Below are positions 20,999 through 30,470 of a stretch of DNA of 58,128 nucleotides, in pieces (the first letter of the stretch is position 1; the number at the start of each line of letters is the position of its first letter). The stretch is taken from contig JABMQZ010000137.1 in the NCBI GenBank assembly GCA_013202965.1, forward strand, positions 1 through 58,128, in the 5' to 3' direction. This DNA comes from Bacteroidota bacterium (GTDB lineage Bacteria > Bacteroidota > Bacteroidia > Bacteroidales > B18-G4). The notes beneath the pieces were generated by a model. The model worked only from the letters and a program-made list of their open reading frames with translations, ran no database searches and was not told the origin of the DNA. A program made the translations under genes and the position numbers.

Positions 20999-21298
20999 TT
21001 ATTCTGTGTTACAACGATTAATGCAGTCTACGATCTCCTTCAAAGTTTTGCTTTTCAGCGAATAAAAGATCTTTTTACCGTCTCTTTTTGATACAAGAAC
21101 GCTTTTGTTTTTCAGGATGTTGAGGTGGTGAGAGGCAGAGGCCTGCTCGATGCCAAGTTTCCTGTAAATTTCTGTTACGCTCATTTTAGGTTTATCATTG
21201 AGCAAATCAATGATAGCAATTCTCATGGGGTGGGCAATAGCTCTCAGCTTACTTGCAGCCATCTCCAGTTTGTTAACTTCCAACACGACTTTTTCCAT
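20999..21298 (-). CDS. ArsR-family winged-helix transcriptional regulator
   Basis: LRAIAHPMRIAIIDLLNDKPKMSVTEIYRKLGIEQASASHHLNILKNKSVLVSKRDGKKIFYSL. Confidence 0.9.
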   Translation of the reverse strand: MEKVVLEVNKLEMAASKLRAIAHPMRIAIIDLLNDKPKMSVTEIYRKLGIEQASASHHLNILKNKSVLVSKRDGKKIFYSLKSKTLKEIVDCINRCNTE

Positions 21299-21437
21299 TT
21301 TTAATTAGTTTTTGCAAATCTAAGACAAATTAACATATTAAGCAAGTAAATATGTAAATCAATAAGAATAATTGTCAAAAATAAAGTGAATTGAGAGCTG
21401 CCAATAGTATTGGAGCTTGTTTCAGAAGCTGGAGCTT

Positions 21438-23330
21438 CTATTCAAACTCAAGAACCCAGTCTTCCTCAAACTCCCAGTTAGAACGCACTTCTATCATTCC
21501 CGAAAAAAACACTACCGGTTCGGGCTGGAGGTGTTGCAGGAAGTTTCCTGTATCCCACTTCCCATTGTGATTAATATCACCGATGGCTTTGATCATATAG
21601 TTGCCGGGTTTAAGGAATGTCCAGTTAATTGTACCTGAGGTCGTGATGATCTCTTCTCTCAACACTACCTCTTTCTCATTCATCAGCTGGATCAGCAATT
21701 GATCGCAAGGAGATGCATTCACGATATGGAAGTGGTAAGTTCCGTAATCTTCCTTTGAACTGGTTTTGAAAGTGATTATGGTAGTGTCATTGCTTTTGCC
21801 CAGCATGTCTGTCAGGACCGAATCAGGAAAGAAAAGCGTGTAACTGGAGTTTTCCTTCAGGCTGTTATTCAGCCTGAACATTCTTCCGGCCTGGCCATGG
21901 ATCTCAAGATTGGGTTTCAGCGTGTCCATATTTTCTATCAGCAGGAAGCGGGAAAAATCATATGTGCTGAAGGGGTATGCTGATTGAAATACCGGTGTTT
22001 TGAAATAATCCAGGGGTGATTTGTACTTAAAGATTACCTTCAGGATTTGATTTTTTTTACGGTCTTTTTTACGCTGTGGAATTTTTTCCTCCACAAGTGA
22101 AAAGTCCACTGTATCCAGTACCAGGGTGTCGAGGGAAATCTTTAAACTGACCGTATCCAGGCTTTCATCCAGGATATAGTAACGCAGGGTATCGAAATTT
22201 TTGTTCCATTCTTCAATCATCCACCCAGGTTCCGGCAAAGGTGGCAGAGGTGTGATCAGGATATCTTCAGCCGAATAGCGGAAAATAAATCGCAGCATCC
22301 TGGCCCTGGCCTTTTCAGAACCCAGAATACGTTGAACACTATCAGTCTCTTTGAACATGAAGAGGGTATAAAACCCTTCCTCAATGCTGTCCTGTGCGAT
22401 GCTGTCGGAAACCGGCATTTCTGCTGTCAATGCTGCTGAATCAGGCTGAGGATCTTCTATCATTTCCTCACCTATATCATAGAGCAGCTCAAGCTGCCCT
22501 TCCGTTTCTTCAAATCCTGCTGTATCTGCTTCTAATATTGCCAGGCTGTCCATAAGCAGCGAATCTGATACTGGAACGGCCATGTACAGGGGAGAGACAA
22601 GGGTTCTGTAAAAAGCGACCTCTTCCTCACCCTGTTCATATGTGCTGCTCAGGTTATTATCGGCCAGGGCAAACAGCATATACTCTTTTTCTTTCAGGTT
22701 GTTCAGTATAAAGTAGCCTGCCTGTGTAGTCCTGGTCAGATAGGCCGGCTTAACCAGGTATGGAAGACTGTCGAAAGGAATGGTGTCATTATTGTCTTCA
22801 TACAGCATCACCAGCACATCCTCACGTGGTTTTAGCGTAAAGGCATCGATCACCTCTCCAAGCACACTGAGGGAATCAATCTTCTCGCCAGTTGAAAACA
22901 CATAAGTGTAATTTACCATCGCATTGCCTTCTGTGATGTCTTTGATGGCTTTTCCGAAATAAATGGAATATGTTGTGCTATCGTGCAAAGGCTCGTCAAT
23001 ACTAATAATCACCGACTTTCCCCTGGTTTTGATCTCAGGTGTGTTCTGGAAAGGCGGTGAGATAAATACTTCTGTTGAAACATCCGAAACCGCTACAAAT
23101 TCATTGAAGCTGAGTACGATCTTGTCTTCAGAAAAATTCACAGTATAATTTGGCGGGTCAGATTCAACTACTATGGGGGGGTATATGTCTTTCGGACCTC
23201 CAGTGGGTGCTTTCATGTTGGCACAGTATGCACACAGCAGCAACAATGCTCCTGCCATCATGATCCTTATTACATTCTTAATCATATTGCAAATGTATAA
23301 AACTAATTTCAAGATAATGTATAAGAACAT
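21438..23330 (-). CDS. Ig-like (Big_5) domain-containing lipoprotein
   Basis: Lipobox-like ALLLLCAYC; PTGGPKDIYPPIVVESDPPNYTVNFSEDKIVLSFNEFV. True start probably an internal Met. Confidence 0.82.
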   Translation of the reverse strand: MFLYIILKLVLYICNMIKNVIRIMMAGALLLLCAYCANMKAPTGGPKDIYPPIVVESDPPNYTVNFSEDKIVLSFNEFVAVSDVSTEVFISPPFQNTPEIKTRGKSVIISIDEPLHDSTTYSIYFGKAIKDITEGNAMVNYTYVFSTGEKIDSLSVLGEVIDAFTLKPREDVLVMLYEDNNDTIPFDSLPYLVKPAYLTRTTQAGYFILNNLKEKEYMLFALADNNLSSTYEQGEEEVAFYRTLVSPLYMAVPVSDSLLMDSLAILEADTAGFEETEGQLELLYDIGEEMIEDPQPDSAALTAEMPVSDSIAQDSIEEGFYTLFMFKETDSVQRILGSEKARARMLRFIFRYSAEDILITPLPPLPEPGWMIEEWNKNFDTLRYYILDESLDTVSLKISLDTLVLDTVDFSLVEEKIPQRKKDRKKNQILKVIFKYKSPLDYFKTPVFQSAYPFSTYDFSRFLLIENMDTLKPNLEIHGQAGRMFRLNNSLKENSSYTLFFPDSVLTDMLGKSNDTTIITFKTSSKEDYGTYHFHIVNASPCDQLLIQLMNEKEVVLREEIITTSGTINWTFLKPGNYMIKAIGDINHNGKWDTGNFLQHLQPEPVVFFSGMIEVRSNWEFEEDWVLEFE

Positions 23331-23356
23331 TGCTGTTGAGTGCCTGGTGCCTGGTG

Positions 23357-23440
23357 ATAAATCTCACCTCACCCCCTTAACCCCCCGTCCCCCTTTTCCC
23401 CCTCTCCTTGAGGAGAGGGGGCCAGGGGGTGAGGTGCTAA
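23357..23440. repeat. C-rich interspersed palindromic element, copy 1
   Basis: CACCTCACCCCCT...CCCCCTCTCCTTGAGGAGAGGGGG...AGGGGGTGAGGTG; 13-bp terminal inverted repeats plus internal hairpin. Confidence 0.92.
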
Positions 23441-23454
23441 ATACAACCCAACAC

Positions 23455-24099
23455 TCAACAACCTGTCCTGAGCTTGTCGAAGGACCCAGCATCCAACACC
23501 TTAAATTGAAACCCCGCATCCAGCGCCCTTTGCAAATAAGCCGGCAAAACATACCCCACTTTCTCCAGGGCTTTCAAATGGTTGTGAAACACAATGATCG
23601 CCCCCGGCCGTGTGTACTTCCAGGTTTTCTCCAGGCATTTTTCCTTACTCACCTTAGCATCATAATCCCTGCTGAGTACAGTCCACATGATGATACGATA
23701 ATGATCTTTCAGGGCTTTTCTCTGAGAGTATTTGATTTTTCCATAAGGAGGCCTGTAAAGATCGCCTGTCACTACCTGCCGGCACTTTTCCACATTCTTC
23801 AAGTATGTACCGATCTGTGTCTTCCACCCGTTCAGATGATTGTAAGAATGATTTCCCACTGCATGGCCTGCAGCAGTAAGCTGCTTATAGATCTCAGGAT
23901 GTTTAACAACATTTTCTCCAACGCAGAAGAAAGTGGCTTTGACACCATATTGATCAAGAATATCCAGGATGATGGAAGTGCATTCCGGCCCAGGTCCGTC
24001 GTCGAATGTCAGGTACAACTCATTATGCTCACCCGGCAATTTCCAGATAAGTCCTCTGCCGCCGAGTTTCCTGAGCAAGTATGGGGTATTGAAGAGCAC
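23455..24099 (-). CDS. Polysaccharide deacetylase (NodB homology) family protein
   Basis: LYLTFDDGPGPECTSIILDIL...HAVGNHSYNH...YRPPYGK. A GTG at 24099 avoids overlap with the upstream DUF2723 gene (ORF track start is 24180). Confidence 0.88.
   Translation of the reverse strand: MLFNTPYLLRKLGGRGLIWKLPGEHNELYLTFDDGPGPECTSIILDILDQYGVKATFFCVGENVVKHPEIYKQLTAAGHAVGNHSYNHLNGWKTQIGTYLKNVEKCRQVVTGDLYRPPYGKIKYSQRKALKDHYRIIMWTVLSRDYDAKVSKEKCLEKTWKYTRPGAIIVFHNHLKALEKVGYVLPAYLQRALDAGFQFKVLDAGSFDKLRTGC
23462..23486. repeat. Interspersed word TGTCCTGAGCTTGTCGAAGGACC
   Basis: Sequence directly present; it encodes the terminal SFDKLRTGC of the deacetylase ORF. Confidence 0.75.
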
Positions 24100-24106
24100 C
24101 GTGGTC

Positions 24107-27100
24107 TTAAAATGAAATCTGCCTGACGTAAATTTCGTAATAATCGTTGAACAGCTGCTCAGCTTCTGCCTGAAATTCAATCTGTACGTTCCGACTGGCG
24201 ATCTCTTTCACCTCGTGGGCCATGGACAGGTAATGCTTGCGCATGTCATCCACCATCATGGCCTTGTCACCCTCAAAGCGAAAGAAATATTCCAAATTCT
24301 GTTCAATAAGCTCAAGCATCCCTGTAAGTATGATCATCCCTTTTTCAGTTTCTCCGGCTTTGAGGTAAGCATCTGCTATGTTAAGGACGAAATAATTATA
24401 TGGAACACTTTCGGGGGGAATAAGTTCCATGATCTTATCACACACAATAACAGCGGAATCCTTCTTCCCCTCACGGATGAGTTCCAGCGCCAGCCTGCCA
24501 TAAATATTACGCATGCTCATCGACATCCGCAGGTTATCTTCATTCAGGTACACATCGGGATCCTGCATGCCGGTATTGAACTTGTTCACCAGGTTATTGA
24601 AGAGGATGTCCGTATCGATCCTTCCGGTATGTTGTCCACTGCTACTCTTTGTTTTTACGGGCAGCAGCCGGTAGGCCATGCCTTCTATCTGGAAATAATC
24701 CTGTAGTCCGATATAAGCCTGCTCACCCGTTGTGGAGGCAAAGTATACCGGGCGGTCCCAGTCATTGCTAGCCAAAAAATCAAGCAGGATCACATTGTTC
24801 CTTTGCAATCCCCACTTGTTGATGGTCCAGGTAATGGGTTCAATACTTCCGGCCAGGAACAAGGGTACCGTACCATTGTCAACAACTTTGGCAGAATCCA
24901 CAGTAAGCATGAAGTTCTTAGTTGGGAAGTAATCGATGCTTACCCCTTCACGGGTGAACTGCAACTTGCTTTCATCCTGTGCAATGATATCGAACAAAGC
25001 CTTCACATCCACGAAATCTTTCACCTTGTCGTTTTCGATGAGATAAACCACATCCCTGGTACCCTGCCGGTATTGTTCCTGGCTAAGTGAAATACGCATA
25101 GGCTCCGAATCGTAAGCCTTGCGCACCATCTGATCCACATACCAGTCGCCGTTCAGCAGGCTGAGATTGCACACCCTCACATCCATGCGTATGCCTTCTA
25201 CTTCCTGTGCATACCAGAGCGGAAAAGTATCATTGTCACCGTTGGTGAAGAGCACCGCATTGGGTGCACAGGAATTCAGGTAGTTTTTAGCCATCTCCAG
25301 TGCCGTATAGCGTCCCGATCTGTCATGATCATCCCAGCCCTGGGCTGCCATGATCAGAGGTACAATCAGGCAAACAGCAGTTGAACTAAGAGCGGCCACC
25401 TTTTGATCTGTGTATTTCTTCAGTTGCTCATATATTGCAATCACTCCAAATCCGATCCAGATCGCAAAGGCATAAAAGGATGCCGCATAGGCGTAATCCC
25501 TTTCCCTTGGCTGTGGAGAATGCTGGTTGAGGTAAAGGGTGATGACCACACCAGTCATGAGAAACAATAAGGAGACGACCCAGGCATCACGTGAGTTTCG
25601 CCGGAAATGGAATACCAGTCCTGCCAATCCCAATAAGAAGGGAAGCAGGTAAAATTTATTCCGGGCTTTGTTATCGAAATTGTCCGGAAGGTCTGTCTGT
25701 GGTCCTAGTCTGGCTTCGTCAAGAAAAGTAATGCCGCTGATCCAGTTGCCATTGATCACGTCGCCATAACCACCCTGGATGTCATTCTGTCTTCCTGAAA
25801 AATTCCACATGAAGTAACGCCAGTACATATGGCCGATCTGATACCTGAAGAAGTACTTCAGGTTCTGCCCGAAGGTGGGTATGCGCTTGTTTTCCGGATC
25901 GTTGGTGATGCCGGCCCAGTTCTTGTAATCTTTGATATAGCGTGTTTCGGTGTTGTTCCACATCCTCGGGAAGATGGTCATGTGCTTAGGGTTGTACACC
26001 GGCTTGGCATTTTTGCGCTCATCGATGACCACATATTTCCCGACTTTGTTGTCACGCATGTACACGGCTTTTCCATCCTCTCGTCCCACAAGTTCGGCAT
26101 TATAATACGGCCCGTAAAATTTTGGCCAGTCGCCATATTGCTCCCGGTTCAGGTAGGAGAGCAGGCTGATGGCATCTTTCGGACTGTTTTCATTGATGGG
26201 AGTGGCTGCGTTGGAGCGGATCACCAGCATGATGAATGATGAATAACCGATGAGGAGGAAAATGATGGACAGCAAAATGGTGTTTTGTATTGCCCGTTGG
26301 GTGCGGGTGAAGTAAAACAATGCCACAACAGTTCCTATGATAAGCAAGCGTAATAAAAATGATCCGAAGGATGATGACTCAAGAAGGATGAGTATAGCCA
26401 TCATGCCCCCAAGGCCATAGACCAGGAAAAGCAGTTTAGGGATTTGCCTGCGATTATACAGGATTCCACTGATAATAAGGCCTGTGATCAGCAGGGCAAA
26501 GAATACGGTTCCTGTATGGAATGGCAGGCCTAAAGCATTTACGAACAGCAACTCCGTTGAGGCAAAAAGAGTAACCACCTCAGGGATGATGCCGTACATT
26601 ATGGCTGCAAGGATGAGGATGCTCACGACAAAACTGATGACGGCCCCTTTGCGAGTAGGCTTGAATTTTTTGTAGTAATACACGAAGGTGATGGCAGGGA
26701 TGGCCAGCAGGTTCAGCAGGTGAACACCGATAGACAGGCCCATGAGGTAAGCGATAAGGATAAGCCAGCGGTCGGCATGTTTTTGATCGGCTATACGTTC
26801 CCATTTGAGGATGGCCCAGAACACGATGGCAGTGAAGAAGGAAGACATGGCATATACTTCGCCTTCCACGGCTGAAAACCAGAATGAATCTGAAAATGTA
26901 TAGGCCAGGGCACCAATGATCCCGCTGCCGAAGATGGCATACATCTGTCCGCGACTCAGTTCCTGTCCTTTCTCATAAAGCTTTCTGGCCAGCATGACAA
27001 TGCTCCAGTAGAGGAAGAGAATAGTGAAAGAAGAAGATAGCGCCGACATGGTGTTGATCATGCGGGCCACCAGGGCAGTGTCGCCGAAGGCGAAGAGGGT

Positions 27101-27292
27101 GAAAAAGCGTCCGATCAGCTGAAACAGAGGCGCTCCCGGTGGATGCCCGACCTGTAGCTTATAGGCCGTGGCGATGTATTCGCCGCAATCCCAGAAACTG
27201 GCTGTTGGCTCCGAGGTGATGATATATACCATAGATGCGATCAGAAAAATGACCCATCCGATAATGTTGTTGATTCGTGTGAAGGCATTCAT
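24107..27292 (-). CDS. DUF2723 family multi-pass membrane protein (O-mannosyltransferase-like)
   Basis: ASFWDCGEYIATAYKLQVGHPPGAPLFQLIGR, about 1060 aa, many TM segments. Confidence 0.92.
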   Translation of the reverse strand: MNAFTRINNIIGWVIFLIASMVYIITSEPTASFWDCGEYIATAYKLQVGHPPGAPLFQLIGRFFTLFAFGDTALVARMINTMSALSSSFTILFLYWSIVMLARKLYEKGQELSRGQMYAIFGSGIIGALAYTFSDSFWFSAVEGEVYAMSSFFTAIVFWAILKWERIADQKHADRWLILIAYLMGLSIGVHLLNLLAIPAITFVYYYKKFKPTRKGAVISFVVSILILAAIMYGIIPEVVTLFASTELLFVNALGLPFHTGTVFFALLITGLIISGILYNRRQIPKLLFLVYGLGGMMAILILLESSSFGSFLLRLLIIGTVVALFYFTRTQRAIQNTILLSIIFLLIGYSSFIMLVIRSNAATPINENSPKDAISLLSYLNREQYGDWPKFYGPYYNAELVGREDGKAVYMRDNKVGKYVVIDERKNAKPVYNPKHMTIFPRMWNNTETRYIKDYKNWAGITNDPENKRIPTFGQNLKYFFRYQIGHMYWRYFMWNFSGRQNDIQGGYGDVINGNWISGITFLDEARLGPQTDLPDNFDNKARNKFYLLPFLLGLAGLVFHFRRNSRDAWVVSLLFLMTGVVITLYLNQHSPQPRERDYAYAASFYAFAIWIGFGVIAIYEQLKKYTDQKVAALSSTAVCLIVPLIMAAQGWDDHDRSGRYTALEMAKNYLNSCAPNAVLFTNGDNDTFPLWYAQEVEGIRMDVRVCNLSLLNGDWYVDQMVRKAYDSEPMRISLSQEQYRQGTRDVVYLIENDKVKDFVDVKALFDIIAQDESKLQFTREGVSIDYFPTKNFMLTVDSAKVVDNGTVPLFLAGSIEPITWTINKWGLQRNNVILLDFLASNDWDRPVYFASTTGEQAYIGLQDYFQIEGMAYRLLPVKTKSSSGQHTGRIDTDILFNNLVNKFNTGMQDPDVYLNEDNLRMSMSMRNIYGRLALELIREGKKDSAVIVCDKIMELIPPESVPYNYFVLNIADAYLKAGETEKGMIILTGMLELIEQNLEYFFRFEGDKAMMVDDMRKHYLSMAHEVKEIASRNVQIEFQAEAEQLFNDYYEIYVRQISF

Positions 27293-27352
27293 GTGTGGGT
27301 AGGTGTTAAATAACGGCTGTAAAGATAGAAACTTTCGCGCTACTAAATAAAT

Positions 27353-27477
27353 GGCTACCGGTTACCGGTCAACGGCTACCGGAAATTCATAATTCATGAT
27401 TCATAATTCATAGTTTTAAACACCCAACACCCATTGCCCAACACTCAAAACTAATTCTGACTACTGACTACTGACTT
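27353..27477. repeat. Four consecutive, unrelated heptamer arrays
   Basis: (GGYTACC)x4, (RATTCAT)x4, (AACACCC-like)x4, (CTGACTW)x3. Confidence 0.93.
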
Positions 27478-27509
27478 CTTTTATTAACTTTGCACAAAAT
27501 AAACAACTC

Positions 27510-28256
27510 ATGTACAAGCTGATTTTATTACGTCACGGGCAGAGCGAATGGAATAAAGAAAACCGTTTTACAGGATGGAAAGATGTAGGGCTGTCGGAGC
27601 AGGGCGTTGAAGAAGCCAAAAAGGCAGGGCTAGTCCTGAAAGAGCAGGGGCTCAATCCGAAAGTTGCTTTCACCTCCTATCTCAACAGGGCCATCAAGAC
27701 CCTCTGGCTGGCACTGGAAGAGATGGATATGATGTGGATTCCGGTGTATAAAAGCTGGCGGCTCAACGAAAAACATTATGGTATGCTGCAGGGTCTCAAC
27801 AAAGCTGAGACTGCCAAAAAATATGGTGATGAGCAGGTGCTGCTCTGGCGCAGGAGCTTTGACAAACCTCCACCACCCATTGCCGAGGACAGCCCGCTGA
27901 ATGCCAAATATGATCCGCGCTACGCTAAACTGAACGACAAAGACATTCCACGCACGGAATCACTCAAAGAGGTAATCGACAGGATGCTGCCATACTGGGA
28001 AGAGGAGATCCGTCCCAGCCTTCAGAAACATGAAGAAGTATTGGTGGCGGCACACGGGAACAGCCTGCGGGCCATGGTCAAATACTTCAAGAATATGAGT
28101 GAGGATGAGATCCTGAAATTTAACATCCCCACCGGGATTCCATACATATTCGAGTTAGATGAGCATATGAATTTTGTAAAGGATTATTTTATTGGTGACC
28201 CGGAGGAAATCAGGAAGTTGATGGAGCAGGTGGCGAATCAAGCCAAAAAGAGATAA
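27510..28256 (+). CDS. gpmA: 2,3-bisphosphoglycerate-dependent phosphoglycerate mutase
   Basis: LILLRHGQSEWNKENRFTGWKDVGLSEQG. Confidence 0.97.
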   Translation: MYKLILLRHGQSEWNKENRFTGWKDVGLSEQGVEEAKKAGLVLKEQGLNPKVAFTSYLNRAIKTLWLALEEMDMMWIPVYKSWRLNEKHYGMLQGLNKAETAKKYGDEQVLLWRRSFDKPPPPIAEDSPLNAKYDPRYAKLNDKDIPRTESLKEVIDRMLPYWEEEIRPSLQKHEEVLVAAHGNSLRAMVKYFKNMSEDEILKFNIPTGIPYIFELDEHMNFVKDYFIGDPEEIRKLMEQVANQAKKR

Positions 28257-28257
28257 T

Positions 28258-28292
28258 TAGTGCCTAGTTCCGAGTGCCAAGTGGCTAGTGCC
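28258..28292. repeat. Heptamer array TAGTGCC/TAGTTCC/GAGTGCC/AAGTGGC/TAGTGCC
   Basis: Five 7-nt units immediately after the gpmA stop. Confidence 0.88.
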
Positions 28293-28360
28293 TAATAGAG
28301 TGAATAAGTAAATAGTGAATAATTTATAACTCATTCATCATCCATAATTTTAAAGGCCCA

Positions 28361-29080
28361 ATGCCCCAAAAGTGGATCATACCTGACATTCACGGCTGCA
28401 GCAAAACCCTGCACGCATTGTTTGACTATTATATCAAGCCATCGAAAGAGGATGAACTGTATTTCCTGGGTGATTATATCGACCGGGGGCCGGATGCCAG
28501 AGGGGTGATCGACTTTATCATGAAGCTGCAGAAGGATAATTATGCCGTACACCTGCTGAAAGGCAATCATGAGGAAACCTGCGTCAATGCATGCTGGGAA
28601 GAAGAAGGACTTAAAAGTTTTATGGGGTTCAGGGGGAAGAATGTCAGCAGGGCGGCCTGGTTACAGTTTGGGGGTAAAGAGACCATGAGAAGTTTTGGTG
28701 TCAAGGACCTGCGTGACATGCCGGGAGAATACATTGAATGGATGGACACGCTAAAAACTCATATTATACTTGATGACTTTGTGTTGGTGCATGCGGGCCT
28801 GAACTTTAGTAATCCTGACCCTTATGAGGATGAAATTGCCATGCTCTGGAGCCGGGATTTCAGCCCAGAGGCAGAAAAGATTGGCGGTCGTACACTGATC
28901 CACGGACACATGCCCATCAATTTGGAAACCATCTTCATGCTGAAAGATAATCCGGGAAAATATAAATACATCGACCTCGACAACGGTGTTTATATGGCCG
29001 GAAGGGAAGGCTTTGGTAACCTGGTGGCGCTGGAGCTTAACTCAATGGAATTGTATTCGCAGTACAATCTTGATATGTAG
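28361..29080 (+). CDS. Metallophosphoesterase / serine-threonine protein phosphatase family
   Basis: IPDIHGCSKTL...FLGDYIDRGPDARG...LLKGNHEE...LVHAGLNF...IHGHMP. Confidence 0.93.
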   Translation: MPQKWIIPDIHGCSKTLHALFDYYIKPSKEDELYFLGDYIDRGPDARGVIDFIMKLQKDNYAVHLLKGNHEETCVNACWEEEGLKSFMGFRGKNVSRAAWLQFGGKETMRSFGVKDLRDMPGEYIEWMDTLKTHIILDDFVLVHAGLNFSNPDPYEDEIAMLWSRDFSPEAEKIGGRTLIHGHMPINLETIFMLKDNPGKYKYIDLDNGVYMAGREGFGNLVALELNSMELYSQYNLDM

Positions 29081-29082
29081 TA

Positions 29083-29110
29083 ATTATGGATTATGAATTA
29101 TGGATTTTGG
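29083..29110. repeat. Heptamer array ATTATGG/ATTATGA/ATTATGG/ATTTTGG
   Basis: Four units just after the phosphatase stop. Confidence 0.85.
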
Positions 29111-29280
29111 ATTTGTGTAAAATGATTAGTGTCAGGATATGCTCATAAACAATTAAGTCCTGCTCTTCAGTAGTACCCGGGGCAGGCTTTCTAGGGGAAG
29201 GGGCCTTGGAGCTGCGTGTTCTTTGTGATAAAAAATTAACACTTAAACTCATAACTCAAAACCAATCCAACACCCACCGC

Positions 29281-29326
29281 GTCCGCCGTAGCGAAGCGAA
29301 GGAGGAACACTTAACACCCAACACTT
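29281..29326. repeat. Interspersed word TCCGCCGTAGCGAAGCGAAGGAGGA followed by heptamers AACACTT/AACACCC/AACACTT
   Basis: Words read directly; the three AACAC-type units start at 29306. Confidence 0.7.
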
Positions 29327-29371
29327 TATTCAACTATCTTTATCGCGCCAAACAAGCAGACAACCAACATC

Positions 29372-29776
29372 ATGAACACTTTTAAAAGGCTATCCCATAT
29401 TGCTTTTCTGCTTCTCATCTTCCTCCTGCTTTCCTGCCAGGGAAGTACCAACAGGGAATGGAGGGTAAATAACGCTTCTTCCACTACTATACAGGTCAGG
29501 GCAGTCCTGGTTTTAGGTACAGATAGCATATATGAAAGCATTGAAACGGGAGAGACCAGGATCATCATCATCACAAGCGAGCCCAGGGCCAACTCAGATC
29601 CCCAGCAAGCATATGAAGTATTCTCTAGTTTTCTGGTTACCAACGCCAATGGCGATACGATTGAGAAGGATTTCACAAATAACGATAACTGGGAAATTTA
29701 TATTGAACATACCAAGCACCGGCCCGATCACTTTGACCTAACATACACCCTGATAGTTAAGGATGAGGATTTTTAA
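29372..29776 (+). CDS. Hypothetical lipoprotein
   Basis: Signal peptide with lipobox LLLSC; 134 aa; no family recognised. Confidence 0.6.
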   Translation: MNTFKRLSHIAFLLLIFLLLSCQGSTNREWRVNNASSTTIQVRAVLVLGTDSIYESIETGETRIIIITSEPRANSDPQQAYEVFSSFLVTNANGDTIEKDFTNNDNWEIYIEHTKHRPDHFDLTYTLIVKDEDF

Positions 29777-29822
29777 TTTCCGCTTGCCGTTAACCATTAA
29801 GCCTTCGCCAATTTAATAGAAA

Positions 29823-29858
29823 ACGGATAACACGGATGTGACGGATTAGCACGGATTA
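29823..29858. repeat. Tandem ACGGAT repeat, 9-10 nt period
   Basis: ACGGATAAC ACGGATGTG ACGGATTAGC ACGGAT. Confidence 0.8.
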
Positions 29859-30084
29859 TGAATGGTGGGATATGATTGCTGGGTTTGAGTGTGTTTTTTA
29901 ACACAAAGTACCACGAAGTATTGTCCAAAGGAACCACAAAGAAAGATACTGAGTGGCCTTTGTAGTTAAAGAAAATTCCGAACTTCTCAATCACAATTCT
30001 CCACTACCAATCTTTGCTAATAATTATTCACCAGGATTTCATCATTCATCAAAGCTAAATATATTTCTTGAAAAAAATCAATAA

Positions 30085-30103
30085 GTTCGGATTATTTCCG
30101 AAC
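30085..30103. promoter_or_regulatory. Candidate operator of the toxin-antitoxin operon
   Basis: Perfect inverted repeat GTTCGGA-TTATT-TCCGAAC just upstream of the toxin gene, with a TAnnTTTG-type -7 element (TATGTTTG) at 30111-30118. Confidence 0.6.
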
Positions 30104-30125
30104 AATATTGTATGTTTGCAGTATA

Positions 30126-30404
30126 ATGAGATTGATTCGTAAGAATATATTAGAAAAAACTAAGCGAAAGAACAGGGGAAATATTCCTTTATCGAAAGCG
30201 ATTAATTCGCTTATTAAGGACATTGAAGAGAATAATTGGAGTAGCGCAAGTGAATTATTAAAAGTGAGGAAGGATGCAGATAAGGTGCACAGTGAGGGGG
30301 TTTACTTTTTCAACCTCAATGTACATCGGACGATGATAATGATTGAATTTGATGAAAGGGAAGCGAGTGTTGTTTGGATTGGAACGCATCAGGAATACGA
30401 TTAG
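30126..30404 (+). CDS. HigB-like type II toxin (RelE-superfamily mRNA interferase)
   Basis: YFFNLNVHRTMIMIEFDEREASVVWIGTHQEYD matches the C-terminal pattern of HigB_toxin; followed by an HTH antitoxin. Confidence 0.8.
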   Translation: MRLIRKNILEKTKRKNRGNIPLSKAINSLIKDIEENNWSSASELLKVRKDADKVHSEGVYFFNLNVHRTMIMIEFDEREASVVWIGTHQEYD

Positions 30405-30470
30405 GTTTTTAAGAATAATAAAAATACGATCAGGAAATGGTTAAGAGCAAATGAATGGATATAGGAAGAT

